Shown here: positions 1 through 11,907 of the stretch, piece after piece
Numbering within the stretch: position 1 is the first letter of the stretch
Layout: each line of letters begins with the position of its first letter
Source: Serratia marcescens subsp. marcescens ATCC 13880
Lineage (GTDB): Bacteria; Pseudomonadota; Gammaproteobacteria; Enterobacterales; Enterobacteriaceae
DNA length: 64,000 nucleotides
Direction of reading: 5' to 3'
Assembly: GCF_017299535.1 (NCBI RefSeq)
Contig: NZ_CP071238.1
Span: 3,472,001-3,536,000, forward strand
Translations under genes and position numbers: made by a program
Notes under the pieces: model-generated
Seen by the model: the letters and a program-made list of their open reading frames with translations, nothing else
Database searches by the model: none
Told to the model about the DNA's origin: nothing

Positions 1-285
1 GGTGAAGTTCTTGTTGTCCTGGCTTTCAGCGTGGTTCAGGTTCGCCTGATATTCCCACTGGCCGTAACCGGTCAGCTGATCGCTGATTTGCGTTTCGCCG
101 CGCAGGCCAAAACGCATATAAGACTGATCGCCGTCCACGCCGTTGTTGCTGGAGAAATAGTGAAGCCCGTTTACTTTACCGTACAAATCCAGTTTATTAC
201 CGTCTTTGTTGTAGATTTCCGCCGCGCCTGCTGTGCCTGCAACCAGCAGTGCGGGTACCATCAGAGAGAGTACTCGAAGTTTCAT
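1..285 (-). CDS. ompC: Outer membrane porin OmpC, N-terminal part (cut by window edge)
   Basis: This is a general diffusion porin that forms a trimeric beta-barrel in the outer membrane. Only the first 95 codons are inside the window. The protein opens with a typical signal peptide of about 21 residues ending in AGA before the mature start [17 protein letters not shown], the standard N-terminus of enterobacterial OmpC/OmpF porins. The first beta strands follow ([20 protein letters not shown]). OmpC rather than OmpF is chosen because micF and rcsDB lie beyond it, as in E. coli. The start ATG at 285 is preceded by a Shine-Dalgarno-like ACGAGGATAA. The paralogue cannot be settled without the missing C-terminal part. 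Confidence 0.9.
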   Translation of the reverse strand, partial: MKLRVLSLMVPALLVAGTAGAAEIYNKDGNKLDLYGKVNGLHYFSSNNGVDGDQSYMRFGLRGETQISDQLTGYGQWEYQANLNHAESQDNKNFT

Positions 286-399
286 CGTTATTATCCTCGT
301 TAATTATGTCGAGCTACGGCCACTGCCCTTTTCGAGCATTATTAGCACGACTGTGCATTACCATTCTGGTAACAAGGGTTATATTAATCCAGAAAGAAA

Positions 400-460
400 A
401 TGATACCAAGTATCCGATAGTGTTTCATTGTAATTAATAAAGGTTTCAAAATGTAAATAC
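400..460 (-). promoter_or_regulatory. ompC promoter with OmpR-type boxes
   Basis: Read on the minus strand, this stretch aligns with the E. coli ompC promoter. There is a box ATTTACATTTTGAAAC (458-443), a second box ATTACAATGAAACA (434-421) and a -10 hexamer TATCAT (405-400). Paired TTTACA/GAAAC repeats are the signature of OmpR-phosphate C boxes. About 110 bases of leader separate the -10 from the ompC ATG. The match to OmpR sites is by eye and by analogy to E. coli. Confidence 0.7.
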
Positions 461-647
461 GCGCGAACTTTCACAAAACATTACAGACAAACAAAATAAA
501 GCACTTAAAGACAAAGAATAGATTAATTGATAAAAAATCATGTAGTTATACATATCTTTAAGAAAAAAAAGCCAACCATACAATTGAGCCAGACAATAAG
601 CACATTGTGCCAAAACGCGAACCACGCGCAGCCGCTATAATCACCTC

Positions 648-732
648 GCTATCATCATTATTTTCATTATTACCTTCATTATCCGAAGATAATTTCTGCA
701 TTCCTTTAACCGGCTTCTGGCCGGTTTTTTAT
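648..732 (+). ncRNA. micF: MicF antisense regulatory RNA
   Basis: MicF is a trans-acting small RNA that pairs with the ompF mRNA around its ribosome-binding site and blocks translation, with Hfq. The 5' part GCTATCATCATTATTTTC matches the conserved E. coli MicF 5' end. The 3' part is a terminator hairpin, AACCGGCTTCTGGCCGGTT, followed by six T. A TATAAT -10 box at 636-641 lies seven bases before the predicted start at 648. It is transcribed away from ompC in the intergenic space, exactly as in E. coli. The ends are predicted to within a few bases. Confidence 0.88.
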
Positions 733-980
733 TTTCCTCCATACTCTCCTCACAATTTCAGCCCGTACAAATAGCACGCAAATAAATAACCTAATGATAT
801 AGTTTCATTAATTTACTTTCGCACTAATTGCTAATCTTTTCCCTTATTTTAGTCTACAAATTGAACTTGCTTTTCATTTCGTGCTTTATCGCATCAATTA
901 TTTCCCGCCGCAGGCACCATTAGCCGCAGAGTTTCAGTTCTGGTAATCTGAAAAAAGCCCACCTTCAGCGAGTAAAATTC
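733..980. other. AT-rich intergenic region with one inverted repeat
   Basis: There is no gene here. The only structure seen is an inverted repeat TAATGA-7-TCATTA (792-810), which could be an operator for the downstream pair of genes. Its role is unknown. Confidence 0.35.
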
Positions 981-1388
981 ATGATGCCCTTTCAACCCGA
1001 CGTGCTGTGGCGGCGGCTGCAAAGTTCCCCCTTCCGCGCTCGCTTCCGTTTAAATGCCAAAGACCAGACTTATCTCGAGGGCAAGGGACTGCCGCTGATC
1101 CTCAGCCATGCCCGCGATTTTATCGACCGCCGCCTGGCCGCCGCCCATCCTAAAAACGACGGCAAGCAAACCCCGATGCGTGGCCACCCGGTGTTCGTCG
1201 CCCAGCATGCCACTGCCACCTGCTGCCGCGGCTGTCTGGAAAAGTGGCACGACATAGCGCAGGGCGTCGCGCTGGACGAGCAGCAAAAGGACTATATTGT
1301 CCAGGTTATCGCGCTGTGGCTGGTACGCAGAGGCGGTGCCGGGGATGTGTCAGGCACGAATATTTTCGACCCGGATCGCGGATTGTGA
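981..1388 (+). CDS. DUF4186 family protein of unknown function
   Basis: This 135-residue soluble protein resembles the DUF4186 family. The most recognisable part is the central stretch with DGKQTPMRGHPVFVAQHATA followed by TCCRGCLEKWH. It contains paired cysteines and several histidines (HPVFVAQH, ATCCRGC, KWH) that could bind metal, although this is inference. Start codons at 981 and 984 are adjacent and no strong Shine-Dalgarno is visible. The gene lies between micF and rcsD, where E. coli has no gene, and is followed after 54 bases by an MFS transporter on the same strand. The two may have arrived together. The biochemical function is not known. Confidence 0.7.
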   Translation: MMPFQPDVLWRRLQSSPFRARFRLNAKDQTYLEGKGLPLILSHARDFIDRRLAAAHPKNDGKQTPMRGHPVFVAQHATATCCRGCLEKWHDIAQGVALDEQQKDYIVQVIALWLVRRGGAGDVSGTNIFDPDRGL

Positions 1389-1442
1389 TAAAAACTGTCA
1401 GTAACTTTCACCATTCTTTTGACCCAAGATCCTGACGCTTAC

Positions 1443-2597
1443 ATGACAGCCACCTTGTGCAATGAACAGCAAACGCCCGGCGTTCCTCAACAGATCGCCA
1501 CCCGTCTGGCCTTTTTCGTCGCCGGTCTCGGCATGGCCGCCTGGGCGCCGCTGGTCCCCTTCGCCAAAGCGCGCATCGGTATCGATGACGGCTCGCTCGG
1601 CCTGTTGCTGCTCTGTATCGGCGCCGGCTCCATGCTGGCGATGCCGCTGACCGGTTTCCTGACCGGCAAACTGGGTTGCCGTGCGGTGATCCTGATGGCC
1701 GGGCTGGGGTTGTGCATCGATCTGCCGCTGTTGGCGCTAATGGATTCCCTCGGCGGCATGGCCGCGGCGCTGCTGCTGTTCGGTGCGGCGATCGGCATGA
1801 TCGACGTAGCGATGAACGTGCAGGCGGTGATCGTCGAACGCGCCAGCGGCAAGGCGATGATGTCCGGGTTTCACGGTTTCTTCAGCATCGGCGGCATTGC
1901 CGGCGCCGGCGGCGTCAGCGCGCTGCTGTGGCTGGGGCTGACGCCGCTGCAATCCACCCTGCTCACCGTGCTGGCGGTAATCGCGCTGCTGACGCTGGCC
2001 AGCCGCCATCTGCTGCGTGAGAGCGGCGCCGATGACGGCGGGCCGATGTTCGTCTTGCCGCGCGGCTGGGTGATGTTCATCGGCATTCTGTGCTTTATCA
2101 TGTTTCTGGCGGAAGGATCGATGCTCGACTGGAGCGCGCTGTTTCTCACCACATTGCGCGGCGTCGAACACAGTCAGGCCGGTCTGGGCTATGCGCTATT
2201 TTCCATCACCATGACGCTCGGCCGGCTCAATGGCGATCGGGTGGTGAACTCGCTGGGCCGCTACCGGGTGCTGCTGCTGGGCAGCCTGTGCGCCGCTCTC
2301 GGCCTGAGTCTGGCCATCGCCTTCAATCACGCGGCCGTTTCGCTGGTCGGTTTCATGCTGGTCGGGCTGGGCGCCTCGAACGTCGTACCGATCCTGTTCA
2401 GCGCCGCAGGCAACCAGCGCGACATGCCGGCCAATTTGGCGATCGCCTCCGTCACTACCGTCGGCTATGCCGGTATTCTGGCCGGCCCGGCGTTGATCGG
2501 CTTCATCGCTCAGTTTTCCAGCCTGACGGCGGCCTTCGCTTGCGTAGCCGTTCTGCTGTTGGCGGTGGCCGCCAGCGCCAGGGCCGTCACTCGCTGA
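1443..2597 (+). CDS. MFS transporter, YbjJ-like
   Basis: This is an inner-membrane major facilitator superfamily transporter of 384 residues with about 12 hydrophobic segments. Features such as the N-terminal WAPLVPFAKARIG, the duplicated halves and IDVAMNVQAVIVER with SGFHGFFSIGG place it with the YbjJ/fucose-permease-like group. The substrate cannot be read from the sequence. The ATG at 1443 is preferred over an in-frame TTG at 1419 because the TTG adds only a short polar leader. It ends 20 bases before rcsD on the same strand, so part of rcsD transcription may come from here. It is an insertion relative to E. coli, probably paired with the DUF4186 gene upstream. Confidence 0.8.
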   Translation: MTATLCNEQQTPGVPQQIATRLAFFVAGLGMAAWAPLVPFAKARIGIDDGSLGLLLLCIGAGSMLAMPLTGFLTGKLGCRAVILMAGLGLCIDLPLLALMDSLGGMAAALLLFGAAIGMIDVAMNVQAVIVERASGKAMMSGFHGFFSIGGIAGAGGVSALLWLGLTPLQSTLLTVLAVIALLTLASRHLLRESGADDGGPMFVLPRGWVMFIGILCFIMFLAEGSMLDWSALFLTTLRGVEHSQAGLGYALFSITMTLGRLNGDRVVNSLGRYRVLLLGSLCAALGLSLAIAFNHAAVSLVGFMLVGLGASNVVPILFSAAGNQRDMPANLAIASVTTVGYAGILAGPALIGFIAQFSSLTAAFACVAVLLLAVAASARAVTR

Positions 2598-2617
2598 TTC
2601 AGGAATGCGCAGCCACT

Positions 2618-5320
2618 ATGCAAAATAAACAATTGACCATAAGCTCCAGCAACATTACCCGCTGCTTCCTGCTGTTTATCGTGCTGCTGACGATCGGCAT
2701 CGGCCTGTATGGCTACAACTACACCAACGCCTGGCTGGCGGAAAAGAAGTACACGCTGAACAGCATCGCCGGTTCGCTGCAAAAGCGTATCGATGCCTAC
2801 CGCTATATGACCTATCAGGTCTATGACAAATTTGGCAATGCGCCGGCGCAGAATGTCGATCCCGGTTTGCAGGAAACCCGCCTGCGGCCCGATGTCTATT
2901 ATGTCGAGAAACCGCACAAGAAAACCGACGCGGTGATCTTCGGCAGCCATGACGAAAACACGCTGGCGATGATCGCCAATATCTCGGACTACCTGGACAC
3001 CCGCTGGGGCGCCAAGACCGAGAACTACGCCATGTATTACCTCAATGGTCAGGACAATAGCCTCAGCCTGATCACCACCCAGCCGCTCAAAGAGCTGGCT
3101 TCGCGCTTTCGGGAAAGCTACCTGACCACCTCGGCGGACGAACGCCGCGCCGAGATGCTGCAACAGGCCAATATGCTCGACGAACGCGAGAGCTTTTCCG
3201 ACCTGCGCAAGCAGCGCTTCCAGAACGCCTATTCGTTCTCGATTCGCACCACGTTCAATCAGCCGGGGCATCTGGCGACGGTGATCGCCTTCGATTTGCC
3301 AATCAACGACATCATTCCGGCCAATCTGGCCCGCGCTAATTTCCTGCTGCTGCCGGACGATGTCGATCTCGACGATAGCGCCATCCCGGCGGACACCGTC
3401 CTCGGTACCCATGCGACGATGAGCGGTGGCTGGGTGGAGTTCAGCGCCGCTCTGCCCAATGCGCCGCTGAAGGTGGTGTATCGCGTTTCGGCCATCAATC
3501 TGGCCATCGATCTGCTGCGCAACAACATCTGGCTGATCGCAGTCAACTTGCTGCTGCTGGCGCTGTCGATGCTGAGCATCTACTTTATCCGCCGCCAGTA
3601 CATTCGCCCGAGCGAAAACATGGCGGTAGAGCTGGAGGCCGAGCGCGCGCTGAATCAGGAGATCATCTCCAGCCTGCCCTCCGGCCTGCTGGTCTACAGC
3701 TTCGCCAACAATACGGTGATCGCCAGCAACAAAATCGCCGAGCACCTGCTGCCGCACCTCAGCCTGCAAAAGATCGCCCATATGGCCGAACAGCATCACG
3801 GGGTGATCCAGGCGACGGTCAACAACGAGGTGTATGAAATCCGCATTTTCCGCAGCCAGCTGTCGCCGGACACCTACCTGTTCCTGATGCACGATCAGGA
3901 TAAAGAGGTGATGGTGAACAAGCGGCTGCAGCAGGCGCGGCGCGAATACGACAAAAACGTTCAGGCGCGCAAGCTGATGCTGCACAATCTTGGCATCGAG
4001 CTGAATCAGCCGGTACGCAAAATGCACGATCTGGTCGACCGTCTGCACAGCCGGCCGGATGAGGAACAACAGCAAGCTTTGCTGGGCCAGCTGACGGCGG
4101 CGTCGGCTTCGGTGCTGGAGTTGATCGATAACATCACCCTGCTGACCCGGCTGGAAACCCAGGACTGGCAACCCACGCGCGAGCCGTTCAACCCGACGGC
4201 GATGATCGACGAGTTGCTGCTGGAGGCCCTGCCTGCCCTTAATCAGAAGGGGCTGGCGCTGTTCAAGCATTTCCAGCTGGACGTCGAGCAGAACTATATC
4301 GGCGACGCCAACGCGCTGCGCAAGGTGATCTCGCTGCTGGTGCATTACGCCATTATCACCACCGCCTGCGGCAAGGTTTCTCTGGTTATCGACCATGAGC
4401 CCGAGCACCCTGACCGCCTGATTTTCCAAATCAACGACACCGGCTCCGGCATCTCCAACGAAGAGATCAGCAACCTTAACTATCCGTTCCTCAGCCAGAC
4501 GCTGGTGGATCGCTTCAACCACGGTTCCGGCCTCACGTTCTTCCTGTGCAATCAGCTGTGCAAGAAGCTTAACGGCCAGTTGGACATTCGCAGCAAGGTG
4601 GATATCGGCACTCGCTACACCATTCGCGTCGCCATGGAGATGGAGAAAAAAGAGCCGCAGGAGCAGGAAAAGCTGCTCGACGGCGTCACCGCCTTGCTGG
4701 ACGTTACGTCGGATGAAGTGCGCGGCATCGTGACTCGTCTGCTGCAGGCCTACGGCGCCGACTGCCTCGTCGCCGAAGATCGCGCGGTCAACCGCGATTA
4801 TGACGTGCTGCTGACCGATAACCCGCAGCGCGCCGATGATTACACCCTGTTGCTGGCGACCGATGAACCGGGCTGGCAAGCGCTGGATAAACGCTACATT
4901 CGGGTGAACTATAATCTGAACGGCGCTTTAATCGACGCCGTGCTGATGCTGATCGAACAGCAAATGGCCGCGCTGGAACAGGAAGAAAGCCCGCTTTCAT
5001 TGAGCTCAGAAGATATCCAACTCTATGAAAAACAATTGAAATCAAGTGATTACTATGGGCTGTTTGTCGATACAGTACCCGACGATGTCAAAAAACTGTA
5101 TACTGAGGCGGGCAGCAGTGATTTCAATGCGCTGTCACAAACCGCACACCGCCTGAAAGGCGTGTTTGCCATGTTAAATCTGCTTCCCGGCAAGCAGCTG
5201 TGCGAATCGTTAGAACAGCGCATCGCAGAAGGTGATGCGCCCGAGATCGAGAATAACATCAGTCAGATTGATTTTTTCGTCAGCAGACTGCTGAAGCAAG
5301 GTAGCCAACAACATGAATAA
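2618..5320 (+). CDS. rcsD: Phosphotransfer intermediate RcsD of the Rcs phosphorelay
   Basis: RcsD is the inner-membrane protein that passes phosphate from RcsC to RcsB in the envelope-stress phosphorelay. The product is 900 residues. A transmembrane helix lies near residues 16-34, a periplasmic domain reaches to about 295, and a second helix is near 300-322. A degenerate kinase-like region and an atypical receiver-like domain follow. The C-terminal HPt domain contains AHRLKGVFAMLNL, with the phospho-accepting His at residue 844. An open frame upstream is not part of the gene: the true start is the ATG at 2618, which gives the RcsD-type N-terminus. The last eight bases overlap rcsB, so the two are translationally coupled. 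In E. coli rcsB also has a promoter inside rcsD. Confidence 0.96.
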   Translation: MQNKQLTISSSNITRCFLLFIVLLTIGIGLYGYNYTNAWLAEKKYTLNSIAGSLQKRIDAYRYMTYQVYDKFGNAPAQNVDPGLQETRLRPDVYYVEKPHKKTDAVIFGSHDENTLAMIANISDYLDTRWGAKTENYAMYYLNGQDNSLSLITTQPLKELASRFRESYLTTSADERRAEMLQQANMLDERESFSDLRKQRFQNAYSFSIRTTFNQPGHLATVIAFDLPINDIIPANLARANFLLLPDDVDLDDSAIPADTVLGTHATMSGGWVEFSAALPNAPLKVVYRVSAINLAIDLLRNNIWLIAVNLLLLALSMLSIYFIRRQYIRPSENMAVELEAERALNQEIISSLPSGLLVYSFANNTVIASNKIAEHLLPHLSLQKIAHMAEQHHGVIQATVNNEVYEIRIFRSQLSPDTYLFLMHDQDKEVMVNKRLQQARREYDKNVQARKLMLHNLGIELNQPVRKMHDLVDRLHSRPDEEQQQALLGQLTAASASVLELIDNITLLTRLETQDWQPTREPFNPTAMIDELLLEALPALNQKGLALFKHFQLDVEQNYIGDANALRKVISLLVHYAIITTACGKVSLVIDHEPEHPDRLIFQINDTGSGISNEEISNLNYPFLSQTLVDRFNHGSGLTFFLCNQLCKKLNGQLDIRSKVDIGTRYTIRVAMEMEKKEPQEQEKLLDGVTALLDVTSDEVRGIVTRLLQAYGADCLVAEDRAVNRDYDVLLTDNPQRADDYTLLLATDEPGWQALDKRYIRVNYNLNGALIDAVLMLIEQQMAALEQEESPLSLSSEDIQLYEKQLKSSDYYGLFVDTVPDDVKKLYTEAGSSDFNALSQTAHRLKGVFAMLNLLPGKQLCESLEQRIAEGDAPEIENNISQIDFFVSRLLKQGSQQHE

Positions 5321-5963
5321 CCTGAACGTAATTATTGCTGATGACCATCCTATCGTACTGTTTGGCATCCGGAAGTCACTTGAGCAAATTGAATGGGTGA
5401 ATGTCGTTGGGGAGTTCGAAGACTCAACCGCACTGATCAACAATCTGTCCAAGCTGGACGCCAACGTGCTGATCACCGATCTGTCGATGCCGGGTGACAA
5501 GTATGGCGACGGCATCACGCTGATTAAATACATCAAGCGCCACTATCCGCAGTTGTCGATCATCGTGCTGACCATGAACAACAACCCGGCGATCCTGAGC
5601 GCGGTATTGGATCTGGATATCGAAGGCATCGTGCTGAAACAAGGCGCGCCTACCGATCTGCCGAAGGCGCTGGCCGCCCTGCAAAAAGGCAAGAAGTTCA
5701 CGCCGGAAAGCGTCTCCAAACTGCTGGAGAAGATCAGCGCCAGCGGCTATGGCGACAAACGCCTGTCGCCGAAAGAGAGCGAAGTGCTGCGTCTGTTCGC
5801 CGAAGGTTTCCTGGTGACCGAAATCGCCAAGAAACTCAACCGCAGCATCAAAACCATCAGCAGCCAGAAGAAATCGGCGATGATGAAGCTGGGCGTCGAA
5901 AACGACATCGCCCTGCTCAACTACCTCTCGTCCGTCAGCATGACGCCGTTGGACAAAGACTAA
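5313..5963 (+). CDS. rcsB: Response regulator RcsB
   Basis: RcsB is the DNA-binding response regulator of the Rcs phosphorelay. It acts alone or with partners such as RcsA and controls capsule, motility, division and envelope genes. The 216-residue length equals that of E. coli. The receiver domain has the acidic pocket IIADDHP, the phospho-acceptor Asp56 (VLITDLSMP) and the switch Lys (VLKQGAP). A LuxR/FixJ-type helix-turn-helix follows, with LSPKESEVLRLFAEG and KKLNRSIKTISSQKKSAM. It overlaps rcsD by eight bases. A strong bidirectional hairpin lies between it and convergent rcsC. Confidence 0.98.
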   Translation: MNNLNVIIADDHPIVLFGIRKSLEQIEWVNVVGEFEDSTALINNLSKLDANVLITDLSMPGDKYGDGITLIKYIKRHYPQLSIIVLTMNNNPAILSAVLDLDIEGIVLKQGAPTDLPKALAALQKGKKFTPESVSKLLEKISASGYGDKRLSPKESEVLRLFAEGFLVTEIAKKLNRSIKTISSQKKSAMMKLGVENDIALLNYLSSVSMTPLDKD

Positions 5964-5989
5964 AGCCCGCCTCACGGCAGGTTAACGCC

Positions 5990-6019
5990 AAACAGGCACG
6001 GCATCCGCCGTGCCTGTTT
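5990..6019. terminator. Bidirectional terminator between rcsB and rcsC
   Basis: An inverted repeat AAACAGGCACGGC-ATCCG-family sequence with arms AAACAGGCACGG and CCGTGCCTGTTT ends in a T-rich run on the plus strand. It sits between convergent genes and could serve both. Confidence 0.8.
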
Positions 6020-6024
6020 GCTTT

Positions 6025-8886
6025 TCAGACCTCGCTGCGGTTATAGCGTACCCGTTGGCTGTAATATGCCAGCGTCTGCTCCAGCGTCTCCAGCGTGACC
6101 GGCTTCGACAGGCAATTATCCATGCCCGCCTCGAGGCAGCGCTGTTTCTCTTCCGCCAACGCGTTCGCCGTCACGCCAATCACCGGCGCACTGAACTGCA
6201 TCTGCCGCAGGGTCTGCGTCAGACGATAGCCGTCCATGTTCGGCATATTGACGTCGGTCAGCACAATATCAACATGGTGCTGTTTCAGCACGCCGAGCGC
6301 GTCGACGCCATCATTGGCGGTCACCACCTGATACCCCAGCGACCCCAGCTGATCGGAAAGCAGGCGACGGTTGATCGGATGATCGTCAACCACCAGCAGA
6401 TAAATATCGCCGTTGTCCGCCGCACTGGCCTTGGCGGGCACCGGCAGTTGCACCAGCGCCTCTGTCGCGCCGTGGCCGACGCCGAATAACCGGTTGATTA
6501 AGGTCAGCGTTTCACGCGGCGTAGAGGTGCTGTGCATCCAATAACCCGGCCGGGTTTCCTGCGATGGACCGATATGTTCGGTGGAGAATTGGATCTGAGC
6601 CAGCAGCGGCGTGTTCATCATCAGCGGGTAATCGCTGAGCATCACCTCGCCGGCGGCGGTATCCTGCCCGTCATAGCGCTGGATATCGGCGCCGTAGCCG
6701 CCCAGAATCGCCATCAGGTAACTTTCCAGGCGCTGATTGCGGATATCCAGCCACAGCCGCCGGCCCTGCCAGGTATCGCTGGCCTGCGGGATCGGGAACT
6801 GGGCGTTAAACAATGGAATGCGAATGCTGAACAAGCTGCCCAGCCCCGGTTCGGACTCGACGGAGACGTCGCCGTCCATCAGGTTGACCAACTTCTCGCA
6901 GATCGCCAGCCCCAAGCCGGTTCCCTGGAAGTGGCGCTGCACGCCGGTCCCCACCTGGAAGAACGGATCGAACAGGCGCGAGATTTCCTTCTCCGGGATG
7001 CCGACGCCGGTATCGCGCACGCTGAACTCCAGGTAGCTGCCGCGGGTGCAGACCTGCAGCACGATACAGCCGGTATCGGTGAACTTGATGGCGTTGTTCA
7101 CCAGGTTGGAAAGCACCTGCTGCAGCCGCACCGGATCGCCGAAAATGCGCTCCGGCACGTTCTGTTCGATAAAGCAGTACAGCCCCAGACGTTTCTTCAC
7201 CACCAGCGGCAAATAGTTGCCGGCGATATGGGTGATCACCTCCAGGCAGGAGAACTCGCGCGGTTCGATCTTCAGCTGTTCGGACTCGATTTTGGAGAAA
7301 TCGAGAATATCGCTGATGATTTTCAGCAGCAGGCCGGAAGAGTTGTTCATCGCGTTGACCAGCCGATCGACCCCTTGCGGCAGCGCCTTGGTCTGCAGCA
7401 AATCGAGATTGCCGATAATGCCGTACAGCGGCGTGCGCAACTCATGGCTGACGGTGGCCAGGAACATCGATTTGGACTGGCTGGCCTGCTCCGCCGCCGC
7501 CGCCATCTCCTGCAGCGACTCTTCCATCTTCACGCGCGCGCTGACGTCCACCAGCACGCAGATCGCCACCTCTTCGTTGCGGTAGCGCGAGTGGACAAAG
7601 CTGATCTGCAGGTTGTTGTTGTTGCTGGTCATCACATCGACGAAATTCGCCTGCTGTTCGCAAATGATGCGCGTAATGCGATCGCGATCTTCGTGGGTCA
7701 ACAGGTTGATGTAGTTATGCGCCAGTTCGTTACTCAGGATATTGGTGCCGTCGCTGATACGCAGGATGCAGATGCCCACCGGCGCCGAGGCGACAATCTT
7801 GCGGTTGAACTGCTCGTGTTCTTCCAGACGGAAGGCGTTCTCCTCCGCCGGCAAGAACATCTTGCGCTCAAACAGCCAAGCCAGCGTGAACAGCACGATA
7901 GCCGATAACAGGTTCAGCAACAGCGCGTTGAGGATCAGCATCTTGAAGCGTTCCACCACGCTTTTCACCGGCAGCGCATAAACGATGCTCAGCGATGAAG
8001 GCGGCAACGCTTTCTTCAGGATCAGGTCGCGGTAATTGTCGACATAACCGAAGTAAGCATGCTCTTCGGGGTAGCTGTTGAGCGCAGCGGCATAGCGATC
8101 GCCGTCCGCCAGACGCAGCACCGGCTCGTTGTTCTCATCCAACAGCGTGACGCCGATCGGCAGGCTGCCGGCGGTGACGAAATCTTCCAGCCGGACGGTT
8201 TGCTCGATGCCCAGCAGCGCCTCCAGCTTATTACCGATATAGAGAGGGGTCAGCACATACAGATAACCGATGTCGGGCCGCTGCGCGCTGGGGCTGATCC
8301 AATACAGGTTGTTGTCTTTGTCCAGATTCTTGGCGTTGCGGTATTTCAGAATGCGCTCATGCAGGGACTTCAGCACGTTTTCCCGATTGGCGCTCGCGTT
8401 GCCGCCGCCGAATTCCGCCATACACAGGCTGTCGCCGCCGATGAAGAACACCCGGTTAAGATCGTAGGCCGCCACGAAGTTCTCTTTCCAATACTGGATC
8501 AGGCCGCTCAGCGAATCGAGCGAACTGCGGTAGGTGGTGCTCAGCGTGCAGTTGGACTCCGGGTACAGCGGAAAGAATTGCGGCGGGCTGCCTTTGCCGG
8601 GAAATACGCAGCTGAACATGTCCAGGCTGCTGACCGAACCGTTGAGGCGATTCTCCGCCATATACTTGATGTCGCGGATGATGTCGGCGGAATGGCGGAT
8701 GTAGCCCTGCGCCTGATCGAAGTTGAGGTTGTACTCCTGCCGGATGTCAGATTCTTTCTGATGCAGGATATTCAGAATATAAAAGGTGGTGAGCAGCGCC
8801 CCCAACGACCACAGCAAAATCGCCAGCACCCGGAACAAATAGCGGGATATTTTCAGCGTAGTTCGAAAAGAGGCTAAGTATTTCAA
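6025..8886 (-). CDS. rcsC: Hybrid sensor kinase RcsC
   Basis: RcsC is the inner-membrane hybrid histidine kinase that starts the Rcs phosphorelay. It receives the envelope-stress signal through RcsF and IgaA, and sends phosphate to RcsD. The protein has 953 residues. It has a transmembrane helix at about 20-41, a periplasmic domain, a second helix at about 314-338 and a PAS-like linker. The HisKA domain has the active His481 (ATVSHELRTPLYG), followed by an HATPase domain (NLVNNAIKFTD, DTGVGIP, GTGLGLAIC). The C-terminal receiver domain has phospho-acceptor Asp878 (LTDVNMPNMDGY). The start is a TTG at 8886: the nearby upstream ATG is out of frame, and the TTG gives the conserved MKYLASFRTTLK N-terminus. 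It is convergent with rcsB. Confidence 0.97.
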   Translation of the reverse strand: MKYLASFRTTLKISRYLFRVLAILLWSLGALLTTFYILNILHQKESDIRQEYNLNFDQAQGYIRHSADIIRDIKYMAENRLNGSVSSLDMFSCVFPGKGSPPQFFPLYPESNCTLSTTYRSSLDSLSGLIQYWKENFVAAYDLNRVFFIGGDSLCMAEFGGGNASANRENVLKSLHERILKYRNAKNLDKDNNLYWISPSAQRPDIGYLYVLTPLYIGNKLEALLGIEQTVRLEDFVTAGSLPIGVTLLDENNEPVLRLADGDRYAAALNSYPEEHAYFGYVDNYRDLILKKALPPSSLSIVYALPVKSVVERFKMLILNALLLNLLSAIVLFTLAWLFERKMFLPAEENAFRLEEHEQFNRKIVASAPVGICILRISDGTNILSNELAHNYINLLTHEDRDRITRIICEQQANFVDVMTSNNNNLQISFVHSRYRNEEVAICVLVDVSARVKMEESLQEMAAAAEQASQSKSMFLATVSHELRTPLYGIIGNLDLLQTKALPQGVDRLVNAMNNSSGLLLKIISDILDFSKIESEQLKIEPREFSCLEVITHIAGNYLPLVVKKRLGLYCFIEQNVPERIFGDPVRLQQVLSNLVNNAIKFTDTGCIVLQVCTRGSYLEFSVRDTGVGIPEKEISRLFDPFFQVGTGVQRHFQGTGLGLAICEKLVNLMDGDVSVESEPGLGSLFSIRIPLFNAQFPIPQASDTWQGRRLWLDIRNQRLESYLMAILGGYGADIQRYDGQDTAAGEVMLSDYPLMMNTPLLAQIQFSTEHIGPSQETRPGYWMHSTSTPRETLTLINRLFGVGHGATEALVQLPVPAKASAADNGDIYLLVVDDHPINRRLLSDQLGSLGYQVVTANDGVDALGVLKQHHVDIVLTDVNMPNMDGYRLTQTLRQMQFSAPVIGVTANALAEEKQRCLEAGMDNCLSKPVTLETLEQTLAYYSQRVRYNRSEV

Positions 8887-8975
8887 TCGGATACCATACG
8901 AAAGTCAGTGACGGCGCGCGTTGTCGCCGGCGCGGCGGCCGGCGGCTCGGTGCGCCAATTAAACCATATAACTGA

Positions 8976-9007
8976 AAAAGGGCCTAGCATCGCTGCCAGG
9001 CCCTTTT
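8976..9007. terminator. Terminator downstream of gyrA
   Basis: A perfect 10-base inverted repeat AAAAGGGCCT / AGGCCCTTTT with a 12-base loop gives a hairpin ending in a T run on both strands. It lies 46 bases after the gyrA stop and 90 bases before the rcsC start, so its main role is to end gyrA transcription. Confidence 0.85.
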
Positions 9008-9052
9008 GTCTCAGTGCATTACGGTGTCGGCATGCCGACGCCCTCACCTTGC

Positions 9053-11710
<2,658 letters not shown>

Positions 11711-11907
11711 CTACTAATGATTCATCTGCCCGCTGCCATAGTGGCAAAGGTGTAAAACTATATCACAAAGCACGCTTTACGGGAAAATAACCGCCGCTGT
11801 TTCACGGAAATTGTGCAGATAAGTGCGCTAAAAACGCATCGGCACAGACGATGCCGCGCCGGAACATGTATAATCCGCGCAACGAGAACAAGGAGCCAGA
11901 CAAGCCC

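Noticed and set aside
2090..2617. A 176-codon N-terminal extension of rcsD
   Set aside because: It overlaps the MFS gene in another frame and gives an Arg- and Gly-rich sequence unlike any RcsD. The start at 2618 gives the family N-terminus.
2510..4879. A 789-codon open frame on the minus strand across rcsD
   Set aside because: It is antisense to the well-supported rcsD, has a composition typical of shadow frames in high-GC DNA and no recognisable domain.
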